DNA of 64,000 nt from contig JAAWCS010000065.1 of the NCBI GenBank assembly GCA_022793375.1, positions 27,589 through 91,588 on the forward strand. The letters are read 5' to 3'. The position numbers and the translations under genes were made by a program. Every line of letters starts with the position of its first letter. The first letter of the stretch is position 1. Shown piece after piece: positions 8,178-15,525 of the stretch. The DNA comes from Lachnospiraceae bacterium. GTDB taxonomy: Bacteria > Bacillota > Clostridia > Lachnospirales > Lachnospiraceae. The notes under the pieces were generated by a model that searched no databases, was not told the DNA's origin, and was given only the letters and a program-made list of their open reading frames with translations.

Positions 8178-9581
8178 ATGAAAATATGTAAAAGAGGAGT
8201 GAATTTCATACAGATTACAGATGCGAAAGGCCATGTCAGAATATGTAGCTGGATGGCTGACAGCGATATTGGTAATCTTTTGGATCACACGTTAAAGGAG
8301 ATCTATCATGGTAAGAAAGCCAAGGATGTTAGAAGTCATTTATTAGATGGAAGCTATAAAAATTGCCAAGTGGATAATTGTCCTTATCTAGCGAATCAAA
8401 CAATAAAGGACCATTTGGTAGAACTTTCAGAAATTCCTGAATATCCTTCCGAACTATACCTAGCCTTTGAAGGAAACTGTAATTATAACTGTACCTGTTG
8501 TACGAGTTTTATGAATATGCGGGAAGCAAAAGAAAACGATTGGAATGATAATTATAATTTAATTGAACAAAGAATACAGGATGTACTACCGCATATTGTG
8601 AAGATTAGCGCGAATGGGCGTGGCGAATTATTTTGCAGTCCCAGGATCTTAAAGATATTACATGAATGGAAGCCGTTAAATCCGATAGAGAAGATATCGG
8701 TGGCGCTGGAAACAAACGGCTCTCTTTTTAATGAAACAAACTGGAAGAAGATAGAAAACTTAGGACAATATCATCTGCAGGTAATGATTACTGTTATGAG
8801 CTTTCAGGAAGAGATATATCAATATTTATCCGGTACAAAACTTCCTGTCAGTAATATAATAAAGAACCTTCATTTTGTGAAGGAACTTAGAAAAAAAGGC
8901 ATTATAAATGAATTTGAAATAGCAACCGTACTGCAGGAACAGAATTTCCGCGAAATGCCTGCGTTTACAGAAAGATGCCTGAATGAATTCGGGGCAGATA
9001 CTGTACGGATTCGTCCCATTATACCAGGCGGACCGTTAGATAGGAATGTTCAATGGTTTATGGATGTCAGAAATCCCTTTCACCCATATTATCAAGAATA
9101 TAAAAAGATTATGGAACATCCCATTTTCAATCATCCCAAGGTTTTATTATGGTCCGGCTCCTGCGATAGTACAATCGGAGAGCATCCGGGGATACAGGCA
9201 CAGAAAAAGCTGCAAAAGAATCAGAAGGTTTTAAACGTTATAGATCGGATTCTTGCGGAAGAAGATGCTATTAAAAAGCTGAAGGATTATATGAATCAAA
9301 AAAACATAAAAGAATTATCCTTATATGGAATCGGGAGAATCGGCAAGCTGCTTCTGCGATTAAACGGAGCAGACGAAGAGATTCCAATTAAACAATTATA
9401 TGATAATTATACTGCCGGCAAATCATTTGGCAAGCATCCGATTCTCTTACCGAAAGACGGCAATTACCAAAATAGTAAAAATACTGCCATTTTAGTTACT
9501 GTATGTTCCCAGAATGAAACGATTAAGCAGGAATTGGAGCAGTACGGTTTTGAGGGAACGATTCTTTATGTAAATAGTTGA
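8178..9581 (+). CDS. Radical SAM protein with N-terminal SPASM-like domain and C-terminal Rossmann-like domain
   Basis: This 467-residue protein has three parts. Residues 1-75 form a cysteine-containing domain (HVRICSW, a GNLLD segment, KNCQVDNCPYL) resembling SPASM or twitch auxiliary iron-sulphur domains. The radical SAM core follows with CNYNCTCC at about residue 100, which fits CxxxCxxC for the [4Fe-4S] cluster that cleaves S-adenosylmethionine. The last 90 residues (LKDYMNQKNIKELSLYGIGRIGKLLLRL) are the same module found on the neighbouring glycosyltransferases. The start at 8178 has GGAG ten bases upstream; an earlier in-frame start at 8115 lies inside the preceding gene. It presumably modifies a sugar or lipid intermediate of the cluster; this is inferred from context. 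Confidence 0.85.
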   Translation: MKICKRGVNFIQITDAKGHVRICSWMADSDIGNLLDHTLKEIYHGKKAKDVRSHLLDGSYKNCQVDNCPYLANQTIKDHLVELSEIPEYPSELYLAFEGNCNYNCTCCTSFMNMREAKENDWNDNYNLIEQRIQDVLPHIVKISANGRGELFCSPRILKILHEWKPLNPIEKISVALETNGSLFNETNWKKIENLGQYHLQVMITVMSFQEEIYQYLSGTKLPVSNIIKNLHFVKELRKKGIINEFEIATVLQEQNFREMPAFTERCLNEFGADTVRIRPIIPGGPLDRNVQWFMDVRNPFHPYYQEYKKIMEHPIFNHPKVLLWSGSCDSTIGEHPGIQAQKKLQKNQKVLNVIDRILAEEDAIKKLKDYMNQKNIKELSLYGIGRIGKLLLRLNGADEEIPIKQLYDNYTAGKSFGKHPILLPKDGNYQNSKNTAILVTVCSQNETIKQELEQYGFEGTILYVNS

Positions 9582-9626
9582 GAGGAAACGAAAAGCTGCA
9601 TATATTCTTCTTTGTGTAGGGAAAGA

Positions 9627-10592
9627 ATGAAAGGGATGAAACGGCGAATGCGAAAGGAAGAGGATGTTACAGTTAGTGTTTTAATGCCTGTATACAATCA
9701 CGAAAAGTATATCGCAAAAGCAATCGACGGCGTGCTGATGCAAAAAACGAATTTCAGATTTGAGCTTATTATAGGGGAAGATTGCTCCAAAGATTATTCA
9801 CGAAGAATTGTTCGACAATATCAGAAAAAATATCCAAATATTATTAAAGTTATTTATCAAACTACAAATAAGGGGATGCAGAAAAACATCGGCAGAATTC
9901 AACGGGAAGCATCCGGAAAGTATTGGGCTTATTGTGAAGGCGATGATTATTGGACAGATGAAAATAAATTGCAGAAACAGATCGAGTTTCTGGAAAAAAA
10001 TAAAAAATATAATGCCGTGTATCATAACGTTTTATGTGTCGATCAAAAGGGTCGTCCCTGCAAAAGAAAAAGTATCAATAAGTATCCTTTAAAACCAAGC
10101 GGCTCTTATACGTTTAATATGATTCAAAATATGAATTTGGTTGGACAAACGGCAAGCCTTGTTTGTAGAAATGTATATGATATTTTACAGAATAATAAGG
10201 ATATTAAGTGGTTTGAGACATGCAACTGTAATGGAGACCAAAAATTATGCGCATTGCTAGCCTGTTCAGGCAATATATATTTTTTAAATGAGATCATGGC
10301 AGTTCATAGAGTTGTTTTGAAAGAAGGAACCAGTTGGAGTGCAGTGACACAGCAAAAAAATTTATCCTTATATATGTATAATTCTTGTATCGAATTAAAC
10401 AAATTGCTGTATCGCATATATAAAAGGAATTGTTGTAGTAAAGAATATTTAAAAAACCTGCAACAAACAGCTTGCGAGGAATTTTATAGAAAACCGAATT
10501 TAGAAAATTTAGTAATATTGATTTGTTTGAATCTAAGATATATAAAGGATGCTGTTATATGGAAAACGGGAAAGCGTACACGTTTTGAATAG
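9627..10592 (+). CDS. Family 2 glycosyltransferase
   Basis: The 321-residue protein is a GT-A transferase: VSVLMPVYNHEKYIAKAI, LIIGEDCSKDYSRRIV, and YCEGDDYWTDENKLQ, where GDDYW is a known variant of the metal-binding motif in rhamnosyl- and galactosyl-type transferases. Unlike the upstream transferases it lacks the appended Rossmann-like domain. The C-terminus instead has two short hydrophobic or amphipathic segments rich in Asn and Lys. ATG 9627 follows AGGGAAAG; ATG 9636 is also possible. Base composition is strongly AT-rich, as in the two genes that follow. Confidence 0.8.
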   Translation: MKGMKRRMRKEEDVTVSVLMPVYNHEKYIAKAIDGVLMQKTNFRFELIIGEDCSKDYSRRIVRQYQKKYPNIIKVIYQTTNKGMQKNIGRIQREASGKYWAYCEGDDYWTDENKLQKQIEFLEKNKKYNAVYHNVLCVDQKGRPCKRKSINKYPLKPSGSYTFNMIQNMNLVGQTASLVCRNVYDILQNNKDIKWFETCNCNGDQKLCALLACSGNIYFLNEIMAVHRVVLKEGTSWSAVTQQKNLSLYMYNSCIELNKLLYRIYKRNCCSKEYLKNLQQTACEEFYRKPNLENLVILICLNLRYIKDAVIWKTGKRTRFE

Positions 10593-10625
10593 AGAGCATA
10601 GGCCTATAGAAAGGCAGACTAAAAG

Positions 10626-11324
10626 ATGAATTTAGCAATTATGCAGCCGTATTTTCTTCCGTACATTGGTTATTGGCAATTACTCTATGCAGTTGATACA
10701 TTTGTAATATATGATGATGTAAATTACATAAAGAAAGGTTGGATCAATCGCAACAGACTTTTAGAAGGTGGTAAACCTGCTTTTTTCCAAATAGATTTAA
10801 AACATGTCAGCCAAAATAAATATATAAATGAGACAGAACGCTATCAGGATATGAGACAACAATCCAAATTGTTAAAGAGGATTGCTATATGTTACAAAAA
10901 AGCTTTATTCTTTGAAGAAATATATCCCATTATAGAACATATCATTTTAGATACCGAGATGAACCTGGCTAAATATCTAGAAAATTCAATAAGATATTTG
11001 GCAGATTACCTGGATATACAAACTAATATAATTAATTCATCTGGTCTAAAAAAGGATAGAACACTAAAAGGACAAGAGAAAATCATAGATATCTGTAAAC
11101 GATTGGATGCAGAACGATATTATAATGCAATTGGAGGAACGTCTCTATATAACAAAGAGATATTTTCATTGCATGGGATTGAACTTCGTTTTTTGGAATC
11201 GCTAACAGTTGACTACGTTCAATTTAATAATGAATTCATACCATCACTATCCATATTGGATGTTTTAATGTTTAATGGAAAGGAAAAGACAAAAGAGTAT
11301 TTAACAAAATTTCGGTTTGTTTAA
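10626..11324 (+). CDS. WbqC-like family protein
   Basis: The 232-residue protein begins MNLAIMQPYFLPYIGYWQL and continues with FVIYDDVNYIKKGWINRNR, the signature N-terminus of the WbqC-like family. That family is found in O-antigen and other surface-glycan loci, usually near amino-sugar enzymes. Further family-type segments are NAIGGTSLYNKEIF and VQFNNEFIPSLSILDVL. The biochemical role of the family is not firmly established. No membrane segment or signal peptide is seen. It ends 16 bases before the next start and so belongs to the same transcript. Confidence 0.85.
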   Translation: MNLAIMQPYFLPYIGYWQLLYAVDTFVIYDDVNYIKKGWINRNRLLEGGKPAFFQIDLKHVSQNKYINETERYQDMRQQSKLLKRIAICYKKALFFEEIYPIIEHIILDTEMNLAKYLENSIRYLADYLDIQTNIINSSGLKKDRTLKGQEKIIDICKRLDAERYYNAIGGTSLYNKEIFSLHGIELRFLESLTVDYVQFNNEFIPSLSILDVLMFNGKEKTKEYLTKFRFV

Positions 11325-11340
11325 ACAGGGGGATTTTATT

Positions 11341-12435
11341 TTGAGATATGCATTTTATATATCGGGAAAAGGAAGTCGGCTTTTTCGCTATTTAACTCAG
11401 CTTGGAAATCAAAAAAGACCTGATATAGGGTTAGTAATATCAGACAGTATACTGGATCTTACTTTAAAAAATAAGCTATTACAATTGGATATTCCAGCAG
11501 TGATTTTTGAGTATGAGCAATTGCCAGGAAACAATCGGAAAGAAAAAAATAAGGTGCTTTCAAACAAAATATTAGAAGCATTACAAAATAATGGTATTGA
11601 TTATTGCTTTTCTTTTGGAGCGCATTTGTTTTCAGGTGAACTATTGAAAGTATATGAGAATCGGTTGATTAACTTCCACCCTTCTATTCTTCTAATGTAT
11701 CCAGGACTCAACGCCATCGATCAGGCAGTGAGCGCAGGAAACACATTTTTAGTGGGAAACACAGCACACATTATTGATGAAGGAATTGACACAGGAAAAA
11801 TTATAATGCAAAGCGTTATTTGCTTAGAAAGCTATTTTCCTTCTAAAGATTATAATGTCATTTTGGACATGCAGATTGAAATGCTGGGCCAGCTAATAGC
11901 TGTTCTTGAGGAGCGCCGGCTTTTGATACAGAAGGGGAGGGTGAAAATTCTTGGTGCAGACTATAAGAGGAAGAACTTTTATCCTCATATAGTAAATATG
12001 CATTTTAAAATAGTTGAAGAAAGATCAGAGAAGATTCTTTTTATCAGGAAATGTGATGTGGCATTTGATGAGCCAATTTGCAATTGTGAGAAGGGGAATA
12101 AACTAATCGAAAAACTTTGTGAGTTCAGTGTTATAATTGGCGTATATTGCAATGGAGAGGTTTCTGCGTATTGTGCTATGTATATAAATGACATGGAAAC
12201 AAGGCAGGCTTATATTACAATGTTTGCTGTACACCCGGATTATCAGGGTCTAGGAATTGGCCAGAAATTGATGTATGAAAGCATCAATTTTGCCAAAAAG
12301 CAAGGGATGCATTCTATAAAATTAGAAGTAAATGATGGAAGCTCTCAGGCAATAAAGCTTTACCTTAGAACTGGCTATAAATTTTTAGAAGAGCGCAAAA
12401 GCAAAAGCAGTCGATATATGATTAAAATACTTTGA
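11341..12435 (+). CDS. Formyltransferase-like / GNAT acetyltransferase fusion
   Basis: The 364-residue protein has two catalytic domains. The N-terminal 200 residues resemble methionyl-tRNA/sugar formyltransferases: INFHPSILLMYPGLNAID supplies the Asn and His, and DEGIDTGKI the Asp of the catalytic triad. The C-terminal 150 residues are a GNAT acyltransferase with MFAVHPDYQGLGIGQKLM (acetyl-CoA pyrophosphate loop) and KLYLRTGYKF. Sugar N-formyl- and N-acetyltransferases act on 4-amino sugars made by DegT aminotransferases, and a DegT gene follows directly. Start: TTG at 11341, eight bases after AGGGGG; TTG 11317 inside the previous gene is less likely. Whether both domains act on one sugar is unknown. 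Confidence 0.75.
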   Translation: MRYAFYISGKGSRLFRYLTQLGNQKRPDIGLVISDSILDLTLKNKLLQLDIPAVIFEYEQLPGNNRKEKNKVLSNKILEALQNNGIDYCFSFGAHLFSGELLKVYENRLINFHPSILLMYPGLNAIDQAVSAGNTFLVGNTAHIIDEGIDTGKIIMQSVICLESYFPSKDYNVILDMQIEMLGQLIAVLEERRLLIQKGRVKILGADYKRKNFYPHIVNMHFKIVEERSEKILFIRKCDVAFDEPICNCEKGNKLIEKLCEFSVIIGVYCNGEVSAYCAMYINDMETRQAYITMFAVHPDYQGLGIGQKLMYESINFAKKQGMHSIKLEVNDGSSQAIKLYLRTGYKFLEERKSKSSRYMIKIL

Positions 12436-12484
12436 AAACAATTTACTTTATTTAAACCTCTAAGTATGGAGAATGTATAAGACT

Positions 12485-13594
12485 ATGAATACAATAACGG
12501 TTACCAAATCGACCCTTCCTCCGTATGAAGAATTTATTGAAAAAATCAAACCCCTATGGGACTCACGCTGGCTTACCAACATGGGTTCTTATCACATGGA
12601 ATTGGAAGAAAGACTGAGAGAGTACCTTCGCGTACCCTACCTCTCCTTGATGGTAAACGGCCATATGGCATTAGAGCTGGCACTGCAGGCTATGAACCTC
12701 CCTGAAAACAGTGAAGTAATCACCACGCCCTTTACCTTCATCTCCACGACCCACGCGATTGTACGCAATCGCCTTAAACCGGTATTCTGTGACATAAAAC
12801 TCACGGACTACACCATGGACGAGACGAAAATCGAAGCACTGATTACGGAAAAGACAAAAGCCATCCTGCCGGTCCATGTTTACGGCAATCTCTGCAACAT
12901 AGAAAAGATTCAAACGATCGCCGGCCAATACGGGTTAAAGGTGCTGTATGATGCCTGCCATGCCTTCGGCGTATCTCAAAATGGCATTGGCGCGGGTAAC
13001 TTTGGTGATGCTTCTGTTTTCAGCTTTCATGCCACGAAAGTCTATCATACGATTGAAGGCGGAGCCGTCGCGTTTTCCGATCCGGCCATGTACGAAAGCC
13101 TGTATAATCTCAAGAACTTTGGAATCCGCGGCGAGGAATCGGTTGTGGCGGTTGGTGCGAATGCAAAAATGAATGAATTCTGCGCAATCATGGGGCTTTG
13201 CAATCTGCCGGAAGTAGAGACGCATATCGCTTTGCGAAAAGCAAAAGCAGAGTGGTACCGTACACAGCTTTTGAATGAAGAATTGTTGCGCCTGCCCGTG
13301 TATGACAATCCGCAGATCACTTATAATTACGGATATTTCCCGGTTCGTTTCCTGAAAAAGGGGCTGCGGGATCAAGTTTATGACGCGCTGAGAAAGCAGG
13401 ATATCTATGCGCGGAAATATTTCTATCCTTTGACCAGCGATGCGGTATGCTTTAAAAAACGCTATCAGGAGGTACCATTGCCGAATGCTCACGAAGCCGC
13501 GGATAATATCCTGGTGCTTCCGCTGTATCCGGAACTGGCGGAAAAAGATCAGGAGCGGATTGTCAAGGTCATCCGCCAGGAATTAAAGAAATAA
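12485..13594 (+). CDS. DegT/DnrJ/EryC1/StrS family PLP-dependent aminotransferase
   Basis: The 369-residue protein is a sugar aminotransferase that puts an amino group on a nucleotide-linked keto-sugar, usually at C-4 or C-3. Visible marks are SLMVNGHMALELAL, TTPFTFISTTHAIV, DACHAFGV, and the cofactor-lysine segment FSFHATKVYHTIEGGAV. Glu-Gly-Gly after the lysine is typical of the family. ATG 12485 is preferred because GGAG lies 13 bases upstream; ATG 12473 would leave only one base. Codon use is GC-richer than the three genes before it and matches the genes after 13.7 kb. This is the last gene of the glycan cluster. Dehydratase or epimerase partners are not in the window. Confidence 0.9.
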   Translation: MNTITVTKSTLPPYEEFIEKIKPLWDSRWLTNMGSYHMELEERLREYLRVPYLSLMVNGHMALELALQAMNLPENSEVITTPFTFISTTHAIVRNRLKPVFCDIKLTDYTMDETKIEALITEKTKAILPVHVYGNLCNIEKIQTIAGQYGLKVLYDACHAFGVSQNGIGAGNFGDASVFSFHATKVYHTIEGGAVAFSDPAMYESLYNLKNFGIRGEESVVAVGANAKMNEFCAIMGLCNLPEVETHIALRKAKAEWYRTQLLNEELLRLPVYDNPQITYNYGYFPVRFLKKGLRDQVYDALRKQDIYARKYFYPLTSDAVCFKKRYQEVPLPNAHEAADNILVLPLYPELAEKDQERIVKVIRQELKK

Positions 13595-13619
13595 AGTCAT
13601 GGAGGGATCTGACTCCATC

Positions 13620-13653
13620 CAACGCCCGGCAAACTTTCCCCTGCCGGGCGTTG
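13620..13653 (+). terminator. GC-rich hairpin at the end of the glycan cluster
   Basis: CAACGCCCGGCA (13620-13631) pairs perfectly with TGCCGGGCGTTG (13642-13653) around a ten-base loop. A smaller stem, ATGGAG/CTCCAT, lies just upstream at about 13599-13616. There is no strong T-run after the stem, so it may work as an attenuating hairpin or an RNA-stabilising 3' end rather than an ideal intrinsic terminator. Confidence 0.6.
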
Positions 13654-13732
13654 AATTATGCCGTCAAAACTGCTATACTGTAACCAAAGACGGCAACCCG
13701 TCCCATCTCTCCCGGAAAGGCAGGTACATCCC

Positions 13733-15451
13733 ATGGCAAGAACCGTCGGCATCGGCCACCAGAATTTCGAACAGCTGATCGCAGGCAATCTTTTCTATGT
13801 TGACAAAACCATGTTTATCAAGGAATGGTGGGAAAACGGAGACGCGGTGACCCTGATTACCCGTCCCCGCCGCTTTGGCAAGACGCTGAACCTGAATATG
13901 ACAGAACGTTTTTTTTCAATGGAGTACGCCGGCCAGGGCGATGTCTTTTACGGACTGGCGATCTGGCAGGAAGAGCGCTACCGCGTTTTGCAGGGCACGT
14001 TCCCGGTCATCAGCCTTTCCTTTGCCGAAGTAAAACAGGTGGACTATGACTCTGCGGCAATGTGTATAAACCAGCTGATTACGGACCTGTATCGCAAAAA
14101 TGCTTTTTTGCTGCAGGGAGAGCTGCTGTCGGAGGAAGAAAAAAGCGAATACCGCCAAGTTTCCATGGATATGCCGGCTGTGGTGGCTTCCCGGTCTCTC
14201 CACAAGCTGTCCGAATATTTGTATCGATATTACAAAAAGAAAGTTCTGATCCTGCTGGACGAATACGATACGCCCATGCAGGAAGCATATGTGGGGGGCT
14301 ATTGGGATTCAATGATTTCCCTGATCCGAACTCTGTTTAACTCTACGTTCAAGACGAACCCCTATCTGGAACGGGCGCTGCTAACCGGGATTACCCGGGT
14401 CAGCAAGGAATCCATTTTCTCGGATTTAAACAATCTGGAGGTGATTACGACCACCTCGGAAAAATACGAAGCCGCGTTTGGATTTACCGAAGAAGAAGTC
14501 CAGGCCGCGCTGGCGGAATATGGCCTGCCGGATAAAATGAAACAGGTAAGAGACTGGTACGACGGCTTTACCTTTGGCAAACGGACCGATATTTATAATC
14601 CCTGGTCGATTTTGAATTATCTGGATAAAAAAAGATTTGCCCCCTATTGGGCCAATACCAGTTCAAACAGCCTGGCCTGCAAGCTGATCCGAGAAGGAAG
14701 CCCCCAAATAAAAGTATCCATGGAGGAGCTGCTAACCGGAGGCACACTTTATACGCAGCTGGAAGAGCAGATCGTTTTTGAACAGCTAAATCAGAGGGAA
14801 AATGCGATTTGGAGCCTTCTGCTGGCCGCGGGCTATCTGAAAATAATGCGATTTACCGTAAACGAAGAGCGGGGGAAAATCGATTACGAACTGGTTTTAA
14901 CCAATAAAGAAACCCGTCTGCTGTTTGAACATATGATTGGAGACTGGTTTGCGGAGTATACGCCGGCCTATAATGTCTTTGTAAAAGCGCTTCTTCTAGG
15001 GGACTTAGAAGCAATGAACGAATATATGAACCGGATCACGGAAGAGACCTTCAGCTATTTTGACGCAGGCCGCAATCCCTCTCAGAAAGCGCAGCCGGAG
15101 CGGTTCTACCATGGATTTGTCCTGGGGCTTTTAATCGATCTTCGGGAGCGCTATACGCTCACCTCGAACCGGGAGAGCGGTTTTGGAAGATACGATATAA
15201 TGTTGGAACCTAAGCGGGAAACAGATGATGCGATGATCCTGGAATTTAAGGTATTTCAGCCATCCAGAGAGAATACCCTCGCGGATACGGTGCGGGCCGC
15301 GCTGGCTCAGATCGAAGAAAAACGCTATACGGCAGCATTGACGGCAAAAGGAATCGAACCCAAGCGCATCCGCCGCTACGGCTTCGCCTTTGACGGAAAA
15401 AGCGTTTTGATCGGAGAGGGCTTTCCGAAGAATTGTAAAAATCCATCTTGA
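13733..15451 (+). CDS. AAA-ATPase-like protein with C-terminal PD-(D/E)XK nuclease-like domain (DUF1703 type)
   Basis: The 572-residue protein matches a family abundant in gut Firmicutes and Bacteroidetes. It starts with FEQLIAGNLFYVDKTMFI, the usual opening of the AAA-ATPase-like domain. The P-loop variant TRPRRFGKTLNLNM follows near residue 45, with the Walker B-like ILLDEYDTPMQEAY near 180. The C-terminal 130 residues hold a nuclease-like core: RYDIMLEPK followed by MILEFKVF, an acidic residue plus ExK as in PD-(D/E)XK enzymes. The start at ATG 13733 is preceded by AGGCAGG; the family N-terminus begins there. Biological role of the family is unsettled; a link to mobile DNA or defence has been suggested from distribution only. 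Confidence 0.88.
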   Translation: MARTVGIGHQNFEQLIAGNLFYVDKTMFIKEWWENGDAVTLITRPRRFGKTLNLNMTERFFSMEYAGQGDVFYGLAIWQEERYRVLQGTFPVISLSFAEVKQVDYDSAAMCINQLITDLYRKNAFLLQGELLSEEEKSEYRQVSMDMPAVVASRSLHKLSEYLYRYYKKKVLILLDEYDTPMQEAYVGGYWDSMISLIRTLFNSTFKTNPYLERALLTGITRVSKESIFSDLNNLEVITTTSEKYEAAFGFTEEEVQAALAEYGLPDKMKQVRDWYDGFTFGKRTDIYNPWSILNYLDKKRFAPYWANTSSNSLACKLIREGSPQIKVSMEELLTGGTLYTQLEEQIVFEQLNQRENAIWSLLLAAGYLKIMRFTVNEERGKIDYELVLTNKETRLLFEHMIGDWFAEYTPAYNVFVKALLLGDLEAMNEYMNRITEETFSYFDAGRNPSQKAQPERFYHGFVLGLLIDLRERYTLTSNRESGFGRYDIMLEPKRETDDAMILEFKVFQPSRENTLADTVRAALAQIEEKRYTAALTAKGIEPKRIRRYGFAFDGKSVLIGEGFPKNCKNPS

Positions 15452-15476
15452 ATAACTACCTTATTTATGGTACATT
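15448..15476 (+). promoter_or_regulatory. Sigma-A type promoter for the hybrid kinase gene
   Basis: TTGAAT (15448-15453), 17-base spacer, TACATT (15471-15476). It overlaps the stop codon of the preceding gene and lies 50 bases ahead of the kinase start, so the phosphorelay genes can be transcribed separately. Confidence 0.55.
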
Positions 15477-15525
15477 TATTCATAGCGAAATTCGTCTGCA
15501 ATCAGAAAAAAGGAGTACCATTTTG

